Assembly: GCA_018398575.1 (NCBI GenBank)
Contig: JAGTXZ010000014.1
Coordinates: 2,790,001 to 2,854,000, forward strand
Origin: Ampelomyces quisqualis
Taxonomy: Eukaryota; Ascomycota; Dothideomycetes; Pleosporales; Phaeosphaeriaceae
Direction of reading: 5' to 3'
Length of the DNA stretch: 64,000 nucleotides
Made by a program: the position numbers and the translations under genes. This document shows positions 1 to 9,625 of the stretch, piece by piece. The stretch's first letter is position 1. Each line of letters begins with the position of its first letter. The notes under the pieces were generated by a model that saw only the letters and a list, made by a program, of their open reading frames with translations, searched no databases and was not told the origin of the DNA.

Positions 1-3000
1 CAAGGCTGTTCCCTGGCGTATCACAAGAACTGCATAGGGAACAGGTCCTCTCGCGAGCATCTGGTTACCAAGGTCGGCAACGAGAAATTTGTTCTTCAAT
101 GCAAGCGGTGTATCAATTTCTATAAGAAGAAAGATGGCACTGCTCCAGATCTAGCCCGATGCCAGGACTGCACACAGCAAGGCACTTCTTGTAAACCTTA
201 TCGCCATCGCAAGAGCACACAACAAGAAATGAAGGATCGAGAGGACAACGGCGGACAAGATCCGATTATCGACGTGGACCCGTCTCGCATCAACAACGCC
301 CATAACGTTCTCTTCCGATGCACGAAATGCTCGCGAGCCTGGCACTACCACCATCTCCCTCCTCTGTCGCAGTATGCGATGGATATCAACAGAGACGACG
401 AAGAGAGAGCAGATGAGCGATTCCGCGAATACTCCGACAAGTGGATGTGCAAAGAGTGCCAAGATACCGACAGTCAAAAAGTGAGCAGCCTCATCGCCTG
501 GCGGCCATCTGATGTGGAGACCTATCGTCCAGGAGCCGCATGTGCTGTGATCAGCGAAGACGAGAAACAATACCTTGTCAAATGGGAGAATCAATCTTAC
601 TTCCGAGCTGAATGGTTTTCCGGTGCCTGGACGTGGGGTGTGACTGCGCCTGCTATGCGCAAAGCCTTCTACAAGCGGGAGGATGGACCAAAGATGCGGA
701 CCGAAGATGCTATACCCGAAGAGTATCTTCGTATTGATATAGTTCTCGACATCAAATTCACAAGTTATGTCGACGTACGCAGCGAGGAGATTGACAAAGC
801 TCGCATCAAGGAGGTCGACAAGGCCCTGATCAAATACAAGGGTCTCGGCTACGAGGACGCTGTATGGGAGAAGGTACCTACTCCAGAAGATGGCGATAGG
901 TGGCTGGACTTTGTCACTGCTTACAACGATTGGGTTGCCGGCCGCTATGTTCGATATCCGAAGCAAGGCCCATTGAAAGCACGTCTTGAAAAGGCTCGCA
1001 ACTCACCATTTGCCAAGTTGGAGAAAGACAAACAGCCAGACAATCTCGTTGGTGGCGAGCTCATGAAATATCAGCTTGATGGTCTGAACTGGCTGTACTA
1101 TCAATGGTACAAGCAATCGAACGGTATTTTGGCTGACGAGATGGGTCTCGGGAAGACGATCCAGGTCATTGCTTTCATGGCCACACTTGTTCAGGAACAC
1201 AACTGTTTCCCGTTTCTCATCGTCGTCCCAAACTCGACAGCTGCAAATTGGCGTCGAGAGATCAAGCAGTGGATCCCTTCCTTGCGCGTCGTAGCCTATT
1301 TTGGATCTGCTCAAGCACGCGACATGGCAAAGAAGTACGAGTTGTACCCAGAAAACGCCAAAGAGCTCCGCTGTCATATCGTAGTCACATCCTACGAAGC
1401 GGCATCGGATGACAGCTGCAGGCGCATGTTTCGCAGCGTCAACTGGGGCGGACTCATCGTCGATGAAGGCCAGCGTCTGAAGAACGACAAAAGTCAGCTA
1501 TACACCGCTCTCAATGCCGTCAAGGCTCCGTTCAGGCTCCTCATGACAGGCACGCCGTTGCAAAACAACATTAGGGAGCTTTTCAACTTGCTGCAATTCG
1601 TCGACGACACGGTTGACGCCGCCGATCTCGAGGAAAAGTATGCGGAGACGACTTCTGAGAACATCAGAGAGCTCCACGCCCAAATTCGACCATACGTTCT
1701 CCGGCGCACCAAGGCCCAAGTACTCACTTTCCTTCCGCCCTTGGGACAGGTAATCTTGCCAATATCGATGAGCCATCTCCAGAAGCAATTGTACAAATCG
1801 ATTTTGTCGAAGCGGCCTGAGCTGTTAAAGGCTCTCTTCATCTCGGACAAATCACTCAAGCAACAGGAGCGAGCGAATTTGAGCAACATTCTCATGCAGC
1901 TGAGAAAATGCTTATGCCACCCCTTTGTCTACAGTCGCGAGATCGAGGAGCGAACAGACATTGCTGCTGTCTCCCACCGCAATCTAGTCGAGGCATCGGC
2001 CAAGCTCAGTCTATTGGAAGTTCTCCTGCCAAAGTTGAAGGAACGTGGGCACCGTGTCCTGATTTTCAGCCAGTTCCTTGACATGCTCAGCATTATTGAA
2101 GACTTTCTGGACGGCATGCAGATGGCGTATCAGCGTCTCGATGGACAGATGGGCTCGTTGGAAAAGCAGAAGCGCATTGATCAATTCAACGCGCCCGACT
2201 CTCCTCTTTTTGCATTCTTACTGTCCACCCGAGCTGGAGGTGTGGGCATCAACCTTGCCACGGCTGATACTGTCATCATTCTGGATCCCGACTGGAACCC
2301 ACATCAAGATCTACAGGCGATTGCTCGCGCGCATCGGATTGGGCAAGAGAAGAAGGTACTATGTTTCCAGCTAATGACTCGATCTACTGTGGAAGAGAAG
2401 ATTATCCAAATGGGCCGGAAGAAGATGGCTCTAGATCACGTCGTTGTCGAGCATCTGGATACCGAAGACATTGAGGAGCACGATGTGGAGTCCATTCTGA
2501 AGTTTGGGGCCGCAGAGCTCTTCAAAGACGACAACACCGACCAAGACATCCGCTACGACGACGAGGCTATTGACAAGCTACTCGATAGGAGCCAGATTGA
2601 AACTAAGAAGGTTAGCGCGACAGACGACTCGGCCGATGCACAATTCAGCTTCGCGCGAGTCTGGGCTAGCGACAAAGGAGTTCTTCAGGATGACGTAGGA
2701 ACCGCGCAAGAGGAGGTTGCTCCAGATCCCGGTGTATGGGACAAAATTCTCAAGGAGCGGCAAGCAGTTGCTGCGGCAGAAGCACTCGCGCGAGCGGAAG
2801 CGATGGGCAGAGGTAGAAGGGCCCGTGGAGTAAGTATATCTACAACCTCCTCATGCCTTCAACTAACACGACGTCAGAACGTCGACTATGCAACCGAAAA
2901 GGTCTATACCGATGCCGATGCCGCCTCGGTTGTTGCGGAAGACGCTCTCGAAGATGGACTTGCCCTTGTGTCGCCACTCAAGAAGGGCCCTTCCCGCAAC

Positions 3001-4263
3001 AAGAAAAGAGCAGACTCAGAAAGCGACACCGACTTTCAGGCTGAAAGCGAGGATGAGAGCGAACCGGACCAAGATCTTGATGCCTCCGAGTCAATTCGTC
3101 CTGAAGAGCTCGATGGCGGTCGTGTACGCAGCACTACAGCAAATACCCATATTGCACTCCCCAAGCAGAATGGTGCAGCATCAAGGTCTTCAGTATTCCC
3201 AGCGACCACAATCACTGTCCAGGGTTCGCCGAGGAAGACGCCGATTCCATTGCCCGGTGACAACAGGCAACGTCCCAACGTTGCTGGGACTGTCAGCTCT
3301 TCACGCTCGGCGCCACCCGGTGTTGTCGTCAAGTCGTCATCAAAACCATCCACTCAAGGTGTGTCTGCCGTAAAAGCATTTCGACGAGCGCACCTGCCCA
3401 TTCGCTCACCGCTCGAGCCCACATATGGCTCCGTCGGCAATCGCATCTGCCCAGCATGCCACAAGCGGCATCCACAGGGTGCTTGTGAGTTGAAAGCTGC
3501 AGGTGTCGAACATTGTGGTCTCTGCGGTCTTGCACACTTTGGCCACAGCCGCACTTGTCCGCACATCAAATCCGAGACGCAGGTGCGAGCCATGCTCGAG
3601 GCCCTCAAGAACTCAAACGAATCGAAAGAGCTGGTTGACGCAGCTATGAAGTACCTACGTGGTGTCAAGGGCACACTAGTCCAGCAAAAGAAGCGCGATC
3701 GTGAGAAGGCGGCTGCAACAGCGCAGAACGGCGGAGTTCCACCAACGATCGCACCTCTGAAGCCGCGAGCACCGTCGAACAATACAGTCAAGCATGTACC
3801 CTACGCACCACCTGCCGGTGCATCATCTTCGCAGTATCATGCCGGCGATCAAACAGGCCATCCCAACGCACATCCGCAGCGCGAGGTTCCATGGTACGCA
3901 CCGGTTCGCAAACCAAAGCCTCCTGAACCGCAACAGGGAGCTGTTCAGGTGCAAGGAGAAGATCAGTATCAAGAGAAGCACGTTGCGAACGCGGTGCGGC
4001 AGCGCGAGGTTCCATGGTATGCACCGGTTCGTAAACCAAAGCCCCCTGAACCGCAACAAGGAGCTGTTCAGGTGCAAGGAGAAGATCAGTATCAAGAGCA
4101 GCACGTTGCGAACGCGGTGCGGCAGCGCGAGGTTCCATGGTATGCACCGGTTCGCAAACCAAAGCCCCCTGAACCGCAACAAGGAGCTGTTCAGGTGCAA
4201 GGAGAAGATCAGTATCAAGAGCAGCACGTTGCGAACGCGCTGCGAGGATTTCTGGGACAATGA
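1..4263 (+). CDS. Mi-2/Mit1-like CHD-family chromatin-remodelling ATPase, 5'-truncated by window edge
   Basis: The frame is open from base 1, so the protein starts left of the window. Visible modules in order are the end of a PHD-type Cys/His zinc module (codons 3-60), a second CxxC cluster (about codons 106-150), a chromodomain-like segment (about 175-215), and an SNF2 ATPase with Walker A DEMGLGKT near codon 380, motif II as DEGQ near codon 487, and a helicase C domain ending ARAHRIGQ. A C-terminal Cys/His cluster (CPACHKRHPQG, HCGLCG) and three 41-residue repeats follow. By family knowledge such proteins slide nucleosomes in SHREC/NuRD-like silencing complexes in the nucleus. An intron is predicted at 2830-2877 (GTAAGT, branch CTAAC, CAG); it is 48 nt and lacks a stop, so the frame reads through it. 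Family is secure; placement as Mit1 rather than another CHD is inferred from the domain order. Confidence 0.9.
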   Translation, partial: QGCSLAYHKNCIGNRSSREHLVTKVGNEKFVLQCKRCINFYKKKDGTAPDLARCQDCTQQGTSCKPYRHRKSTQQEMKDREDNGGQDPIIDVDPSRINNAHNVLFRCTKCSRAWHYHHLPPLSQYAMDINRDDEERADERFREYSDKWMCKECQDTDSQKVSSLIAWRPSDVETYRPGAACAVISEDEKQYLVKWENQSYFRAEWFSGAWTWGVTAPAMRKAFYKREDGPKMRTEDAIPEEYLRIDIVLDIKFTSYVDVRSEEIDKARIKEVDKALIKYKGLGYEDAVWEKVPTPEDGDRWLDFVTAYNDWVAGRYVRYPKQGPLKARLEKARNSPFAKLEKDKQPDNLVGGELMKYQLDGLNWLYYQWYKQSNGILADEMGLGKTIQVIAFMATLVQEHNCFPFLIVVPNSTAANWRREIKQWIPSLRVVAYFGSAQARDMAKKYELYPENAKELRCHIVVTSYEAASDDSCRRMFRSVNWGGLIVDEGQRLKNDKSQLYTALNAVKAPFRLLMTGTPLQNNIRELFNLLQFVDDTVDAADLEEKYAETTSENIRELHAQIRPYVLRRTKAQVLTFLPPLGQVILPISMSHLQKQLYKSILSKRPELLKALFISDKSLKQQERANLSNILMQLRKCLCHPFVYSREIEERTDIAAVSHRNLVEASAKLSLLEVLLPKLKERGHRVLIFSQFLDMLSIIEDFLDGMQMAYQRLDGQMGSLEKQKRIDQFNAPDSPLFAFLLSTRAGGVGINLATADTVIILDPDWNPHQDLQAIARAHRIGQEKKVLCFQLMTRSTVEEKIIQMGRKKMALDHVVVEHLDTEDIEEHDVESILKFGAAELFKDDNTDQDIRYDDEAIDKLLDRSQIETKKVSATDDSADAQFSFARVWASDKGVLQDDVGTAQEEVAPDPGVWDKILKERQAVAAAEALARAEAMGRGRRARGVSISTTSSCLQLTRRQNVDYATEKVYTDADAASVVAEDALEDGLALVSPLKKGPSRNKKRADSESDTDFQAESEDESEPDQDLDASESIRPEELDGGRVRSTTANTHIALPKQNGAASRSSVFPATTITVQGSPRKTPIPLPGDNRQRPNVAGTVSSSRSAPPGVVVKSSSKPSTQGVSAVKAFRRAHLPIRSPLEPTYGSVGNRICPACHKRHPQGACELKAAGVEHCGLCGLAHFGHSRTCPHIKSETQVRAMLEALKNSNESKELVDAAMKYLRGVKGTLVQQKKRDREKAAATAQNGGVPPTIAPLKPRAPSNNTVKHVPYAPPAGASSSQYHAGDQTGHPNAHPQREVPWYAPVRKPKPPEPQQGAVQVQGEDQYQEKHVANAVRQREVPWYAPVRKPKPPEPQQGAVQVQGEDQYQEQHVANAVRQREVPWYAPVRKPKPPEPQQGAVQVQGEDQYQEQHVANALRGFLGQ
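2830..2877 (+). other. Predicted 48-nt read-through intron in the chromatin remodeller
   Basis: Donor GTAAGT, branch-like CTAAC and acceptor CAG are present. The length is a multiple of three and there is no stop, so retention would add 16 residues (VSISTTSSCLQLTRRQ) after the ARG of the preceding exon. Confidence 0.75.
3877..4245 (+). repeat. Three tandem 123-bp coding repeats
   Basis: Copies start at 3877, 4000 and 4123, each encoding 41 residues beginning QREVPWYAPVRKPKPPEPQ. Copies differ by only a few bases (for example Lys/Gln near the end of the unit), which implies recent duplication or homogenisation. The unit is rich in Pro, Gln and Lys and looks disordered. Confidence 0.95.
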
Positions 4264-4760
4264 ATAGGGAGCAAGAACGATTGCGAAGCGAGGAATCAAA
4301 GGCCCTTCCGGAGAAAGTCGCTGAGGTGACTGTACATGGACAGCAATGTTCCGTGAGTATGTATACTTGCCCACATTCACGTGCAGCATTGGCGTTACGA
4401 AGGACAAAAGGTGGACATGATGGGCTTATTGCTCATCTCATATGGCTCACATGTGCTAGCCCAGCTATTTGGCTGAACAACACTGTAGAGAATTGAATCG
4501 TGCAGAATTTGCGTTCGAAAGCGCCTCGAGCTTCTTCTCTCTGTAGATCACATCTGACACGGCCACTGACCTGATTGTGCCGAGCAAAATACTGAAAGCT
4601 TTCTCATTTGATCAATGTACCATGTGTCCCAGTAATAATGGTTGCGGGCAAGTGGACTACCCAGTCGATCATAACATGCATAGATCATCAGACATCCACC
4701 CGTTTCCTAACCGGTACGCCAGCAACAATTCTCGCTTTGTCACCACAGCAATCCATGGAA
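4264..4760. other. Intergenic, convergent 3' ends
   Basis: This 497-bp stretch lies between the stop codons of the remodeller (+) and the helicase (-). It presumably holds both 3' UTRs and polyadenylation signals. I see no gene in it. Confidence 0.6.
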
Positions 4761-7700
4761 TCAAGATGCGGCCTCGTTATCGTCTTCTACATCACCCTCG
4801 TCCATGACCTCCCTCAACCTGTCCATCCACACCTCATACTCGCGATCCAAACCCAACGTCTTCGCGGCGCCACCCAAAGTCTTAGCCTTGAACCCGCGAC
4901 CCTCCTCCCTCGCAATCAACGCACGCTCCAGCACCCCAACTTTCTGCGTCTCCAGCACATCCTTCCACTCGTCTAGCGCTGCCTCGCGCGCCACGCCGTC
5001 CACCAGCCCATTCCGCCAACAAAAGGCCAACCACGCGCACCAATGCGCATCGTGGATCAGAAGCGCCGGGTTGCCAATGACGACGAGGCCTGCCTTGGCC
5101 CTTGTAAGCGCGACGTTCATTTTCGTGGGGGCATGGACGATGCCCAGGGCGCGGCGGGCATCGTGGTCAAGGAAGAAGCGGCGGGTGCGCGTGGTGCAAA
5201 GGATGACGACGGGCATTTCCAGCCCCTGGAACGCTTCGAGCGGGCCGATGTTGACGTTCCATAATCCTGCGCCGCCGCCGAAGCGCGGAGAGCGCAGGAG
5301 CGAGCGAAGCTGCTTGACTTGTGCGGCAAAGGGGGACATGATGCATACATCTGCCTGTTGGATGGAGCTTTTTTCCACGAGGTTTTGCGCAATGTCGCAT
5401 GCAACACGTGCTTCGGCGAGGTTGTACCACCCTCCGCCATCGCGCTCGATTTCGTCCGGCTTGGTGTTGGGAATGAAGAGGACGGGCCACTTGCGGCCGC
5501 GCCAGAGGGAGGCGGATTGCAGTGGTGTGTTGGGGTTGGGGGCTTCGGGGATGAGAGTGTCATGGTAGAAGAGGGAGCTGGGGATGCTGAGAATGGCGGG
5601 ATGAGAGCGGTAATTTCGCACTAGGTTTGTGAAAGGCGGGCATGTGATGGGGAGCATGTTTTTCCTGAGGACGGGTGGGCCGGCGGAGGGTTTGCTGTGG
5701 GAGCGGGATAGGGGGTGACTCTTGTATAGTGGTCGCTCTGATAGGCGTGCGAACAGCGACTTTGAGAACAGAGGGTCACGGGATGCTGTGCGTGGACCCA
5801 GCTGGTTCTCATCTCCGGCCATGACAAAGAGGGGCTGCGATTCGCTTGATGGGTATGTGGACGGCGGGCACGCAACACGGATAGCGGGCAGGATGTCCAT
5901 CTCAGTAGCTTGTGCTGCTTCATCAATGAGCAGGGCACCCCAGTGAAGGGTCGGGGTTGACGGGTTGTCTTGTGGATGAAAGGTAGTGAACATGTTCTTC
6001 TCTAGGGTCCACAAGTCGTTGTTGGTCAAGCGTGCCTCGAGGAGAATACCGGCGTCCTGGCATGAAGTCACGACCACATTGTACTTCATCATTGCTTTGA
6101 TTGGGGGGAGAGTGAACATGTCATCTTCCATGTAGCAATACTGAGTGAGCTCCCGGGGGACTTCGTTGTCTGCTCTTCCAGGGCGGATGAGCCGGAACAG
6201 TTTATCTATGCCCAGATATTGCTTCAGCCTCAGAGCAAGAGTATCTGCAGCAGCTTCTGAAGGGGCACATATCAGGGTGTGTGCGACATTGGAGGTATGA
6301 AAAAGCTGCATAGCTGTCTCCACAAGCGTTTTCGTCTTCCCAGTCCCTGGCGGTCCGCTTATCAAGTAAGGCAGCGTCCCGTAGTCGTTGATGCAAATAG
6401 AGTTGACAGCGTGTGCCTGTTCATAGTTGATAGCATGATCGAAAAGATTGCGGTGTGGAACTTTACGAAGTCGAGTTTGCAGGGAGCCATCTTCTTCATT
6501 AGGGAAAAGCATGCGGCGTATCCAGTCGTTCTTGTTCACGTTCCCACCACCTGTAGCTGCACGCGTACGTTTCGAGTTTTTAACCATCTTGTTGAAGTCG
6601 TCGAGCTCCTCCTCGTCATCAGATCCAGGCCCATTGGGCTTCGCGTGGTTGTCCAGGGCTGCAAGCTCAGAAGAGATGATGAACAAAGTCTTCTGCTGGA
6701 CTTGGAGTCGTGCATGTTTCAAAGGAAACGTTATGTTGGCCACTGTTGGCAGCTGATGAGGACCCACATAAAGCGGCAGGAGTTCTTCCACTTTCAGGTA
6801 CACCATCTCTGTCGCCCTGTTGATAGCATATATGCATGCATTGTACTGTATTCCGGTCCATCCGCTCCGATACCTAGGAAATCCAGGGACATACTCTGGC
6901 TCCTCAACTACCACTGGCATTAATAGAATGTCTCCGTTGCCATCAAGCCGAAGTTGCCGCAGCTGCAAGACATCGCCCATCTCTAGGAACGGACTGTCTT
7001 CGCGCAATCCAGGGATGGATAATGCCCAAGTTGGGTCTTCGACAGGGGTTGCCGATGGTAGCAGAAGGGTTTTGAACAATGAATGGCCGTCCATTTCGCG
7101 CGCCAGTGCGGCACATTCGAGCCGCCACAGAGAACTGAAATAAGGCAGATATGATGACGGAGTCAGCTCTGTCAATGGTGGGGATTTCAAGCCTACGTCT
7201 CCACACAGCTCAGCTTGGTCCGGTAGAAACATCGTCCCTGCAAACGTGGCCGTATACTTGGAGAAGTTAATACGGCGTCGGTTCCTTGTAGTGATGATTC
7301 CAGCTGGTTCCTCGGCGTTGATAGCTCTCCATGCAGCAGGGATGAATGGAGCAGCATATATTGCGTATTCCCATGTTACTTCCCCAGGGGGGGAGTCATT
7401 GCGTGGCGGGCTGGACTGGACCGTTGATGTTTCTATGGACGTTGTAGTTGTCGAAGATGTGTCTGATATTGGGATCTTTTGAGGTGTGGACTCCACAGCA
7501 TTTAATATGATGGGCGGCGGTGGTGTTGATACTATAGCAAGGGTCTTTGGTCGCGCTGGCATGTTTGATCGGGCTGGTATGAGTGGCACAGCTACACGCT
7601 GTGCGCTCGGTTGGACCCGAGACTTTGTATTTTCCGCATCTGTGATCAGAAGTGAGCTTTGCAGCCTCTCTTTGCTCTCCTTGCTGGCCATGTTGGCCAC

Positions 7701-7766
7701 GCTGGATTTCTTTTTGTCAGTAGGGTGGGGCAAGCCGCCTTTTGCGACAGCTGCCCACGACGTCAT
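4761..7766 (-). CDS. UPF1-like SF1 RNA helicase (MOV10/SDE3-like)
   Basis: One uninterrupted frame of about 1001 residues from the Met at 7766 (MTSWAAVAKGG). The frame is open 56 codons further to 7934, but that extension is low-quality sequence, so I prefer the internal Met. The N-terminal half is poorly conserved. The helicase core has Walker A GPPGTGKTKT near residue 469, motif II LLIDEAAQATEMD near 614, a motif NYRSHPAI, EAFQGLEMPVVI and the motif VI region NVALTRAKAGL near 888. These mark a superfamily 1B helicase of the UPF1/MOV10 group, which by family knowledge unwinds RNA 5'-3' and acts in RNA surveillance or silencing. No UPF1-type Cys/His N-terminal domain is apparent, which favours MOV10/SDE3-like over UPF1 itself. 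The exact orthologue is not settled. Confidence 0.9.
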   Translation of the reverse strand: MTSWAAVAKGGLPHPTDKKKSSVANMASKESKERLQSSLLITDAENTKSRVQPSAQRVAVPLIPARSNMPARPKTLAIVSTPPPPIILNAVESTPQKIPISDTSSTTTTSIETSTVQSSPPRNDSPPGEVTWEYAIYAAPFIPAAWRAINAEEPAGIITTRNRRRINFSKYTATFAGTMFLPDQAELCGDVGLKSPPLTELTPSSYLPYFSSLWRLECAALAREMDGHSLFKTLLLPSATPVEDPTWALSIPGLREDSPFLEMGDVLQLRQLRLDGNGDILLMPVVVEEPEYVPGFPRYRSGWTGIQYNACIYAINRATEMVYLKVEELLPLYVGPHQLPTVANITFPLKHARLQVQQKTLFIISSELAALDNHAKPNGPGSDDEEELDDFNKMVKNSKRTRAATGGGNVNKNDWIRRMLFPNEEDGSLQTRLRKVPHRNLFDHAINYEQAHAVNSICINDYGTLPYLISGPPGTGKTKTLVETAMQLFHTSNVAHTLICAPSEAAADTLALRLKQYLGIDKLFRLIRPGRADNEVPRELTQYCYMEDDMFTLPPIKAMMKYNVVVTSCQDAGILLEARLTNNDLWTLEKNMFTTFHPQDNPSTPTLHWGALLIDEAAQATEMDILPAIRVACPPSTYPSSESQPLFVMAGDENQLGPRTASRDPLFSKSLFARLSERPLYKSHPLSRSHSKPSAGPPVLRKNMLPITCPPFTNLVRNYRSHPAILSIPSSLFYHDTLIPEAPNPNTPLQSASLWRGRKWPVLFIPNTKPDEIERDGGGWYNLAEARVACDIAQNLVEKSSIQQADVCIMSPFAAQVKQLRSLLRSPRFGGGAGLWNVNIGPLEAFQGLEMPVVILCTTRTRRFFLDHDARRALGIVHAPTKMNVALTRAKAGLVVIGNPALLIHDAHWCAWLAFCWRNGLVDGVAREAALDEWKDVLETQKVGVLERALIAREEGRGFKAKTLGGAAKTLGLDREYEVWMDRLREVMDEGDVEDDNEAAS

Positions 7767-8591
7767 CTCCCGCGCGGCCTTTTGTTGCGACTGTAGATGG
7801 ACGGAGTATGAATGGGCCACTGGCAATGGGTATGAGTATAACCGCGCGTTTTCTGCTGTGCCACAATGATTAACAAATATCACTAGATAATGATAATGGC
7901 TATAACTGCTAGTAACGTCGGTGAAACATCGCAATTGCTAGATGCAGGTACCACGGACAGTGATGACAGACAAGAAGTGAAGGTCTACGAAGGCAATGTG
8001 GTGTTGGAGACCTGTCGCCCTGGGAAGGGGCAGAACGCCCCTGCTGAGCACGCGGCTTGGTAGCCTTGTGGGGTAGCGGGTTGATGTACTATCGTGGTAC
8101 AAACGTGTCGCGACTACCCCTGGACAGGTGCGAGATTTGATCAACAATAGATGGTACAAACAAACGAGCAAGATTCATGAAGCGTGGTGGCACACAATAC
8201 AAACGCCGAGATTGTCCCGAAACACGCGTCAGCTGCTGTGTCCATCTGAGAGGAGTACCTACCCGCAGATAGACTTTTGTCAGTTTGAGAAGTTTGAGAA
8301 GTTTGAGACGTATTCTGGGTCTCCATCTCGGTACGTCGTGACCGAGGATCTAGAGAAAAGCTTCACGACAACGGCGACTTTCAGAGGCTCAAGTAGTATA
8401 TCCAATTATGTACGACTTGTATCTCAAGTTGATTTGATCAGGATCAACGGCAGAAATGGAGCTTGAAGAAATGTCGACCCAGCAAACAGTACAGTCGAGA
8501 AGCATGTATCACGGCCTTCCCGTCTTCCCATCGTTGTTAGAAGAGTTGCCATACCCAACGCGGGAGTAAGATCTACTGCTCATCGAGACAG
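7767..8591. other. Upstream region of the helicase, no gene seen
   Basis: Short frames here lack protein-like composition. A 9-bp unit (AGTTTGAGA) is repeated three times around 8282-8308. The region otherwise holds the helicase promoter and the lost 5' end of the neighbouring pseudogene. Confidence 0.5.
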
Positions 8592-9223
8592 CCTCCTGCA
8601 ACACCAAACGGCTTGCCTAATAACGCCGAGCACATTGCGCTGGACTTCCTGAACGATCCAGAGGAAACAGCCCCAGTGTCGAAAGACAAGGGCGTCAAGG
8701 CAGACTATTTGTTCTTCTACAGCGATGGGCAGGCTAAGCCGAAAGAAGGCGGAGGACAGTGTGCCTCTCCGTCGCATGGATGACAGCAGCGAAGCACTTG
8801 ATCTCGCCAACATGCAACCAAAAACGCATCATGCTCCAAACCGGCGCGAAGAACTACGGCATCCATCCAGGCCCAGCTGCCAACCGCCAAGAAGAAACTG
8901 CTCCCAGAGAGGCTTCGGCCCGCCAGCCAAGTACCGCTCTCCGATTTTCGCGTGGTCGACTGGGCCAAGCAGGAGCATGTGCAAAAGGCTTTGGGACGAG
9001 CTAGTTTTCCGAGCACCGTCTCACGAGTGGGAAGATGGCTGATGTGGAGGTGGAGCGCATCTTTGGATTCGCGGACGGGTCGCTACTGGGCTCGACGCTG
9101 GCTCTTACGATGAACAAGGCGAGAAAGAGGGGGTGGCTTGGCTTTGTCGATTCAAACGATGCCATCAGGGAGGTGCTGGGCGAGTTCACGGAATCGAGAA
9201 TGCTTCGCCCTGTGGGAGAGTGA
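8592..9223 (+). pseudogene. Degenerate PRISE-type SDR reductase pseudogene
   Basis: Fragments of an NAD(P)-binding reductase of the progesterone 5-beta-reductase-like (PRISE) SDR group lie in order but in different frames. They are HIALDFLNDPEE...ADYLFFYSDGQAKPKEGG (8592-8783, ending TGA), SEALDLANMQPK (about 8790-8823, frame +1), KRIMLQTGAKNYGIHPGPA (about 8822-8930, frame +2), FRVVDWAKQEHVQKALG (from 8943), and ADVEVERIFGFADGS...MNKARKRGWLGFVDSNDAI to the TGA at 9221-9223. The N-terminal Rossmann TGxxGxxG segment is not visible and the middle is shortened. Frame changes fall inside conserved blocks with no room for introns, so this is a relic. Family assignment is from memory of conserved blocks and not database-checked. 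Confidence 0.8.
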
Positions 9224-9625
9224 AGTGTCGGTGCGCTGGAGTGTTTGTAAATGAGGGCGGGCCTAAGTTGAGCGAGACGATAGACACTGCAAACAGGGAT
9301 ATTAATCGCAACCATGGCAGGCCGCATCTTCTGCTCTATTCGCCACTGTTTTTGGCCGCAGCATCTTAAGGGTAAAGCCACGCTGCCAATCTGGCGGAAG
9401 CGTTAACACCAGAGACAGAAAGACGAGTGGTACAATCCAGCGCACACACGTCTGATTTACATTGTGTCAAGGTGTTGGCGTAAAATCAAGTTCCTTTTTC
9501 TTTGCGCCTTGGACTTTGTGTCGTGGTATCATAGATTTTTCAGCTCGCAGGACATGAAACGAAAAATAAACAAACTTCCAATCCAACATCAAGGGTATCT
9601 GAACGCCAACAAAAATCATCACTTC
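9224..9625. other. Intergenic between pseudogene and BTB gene
   Basis: About 400 bp with no credible coding frame. It presumably contains the 3' UTR of the BTB gene on the minus strand. Confidence 0.5.

Noticed and set aside
8128..8466. 112-codon plus-strand frame before the PRISE relic
   Set aside because: It lacks any resemblance to the missing Rossmann N-terminus and has random composition.
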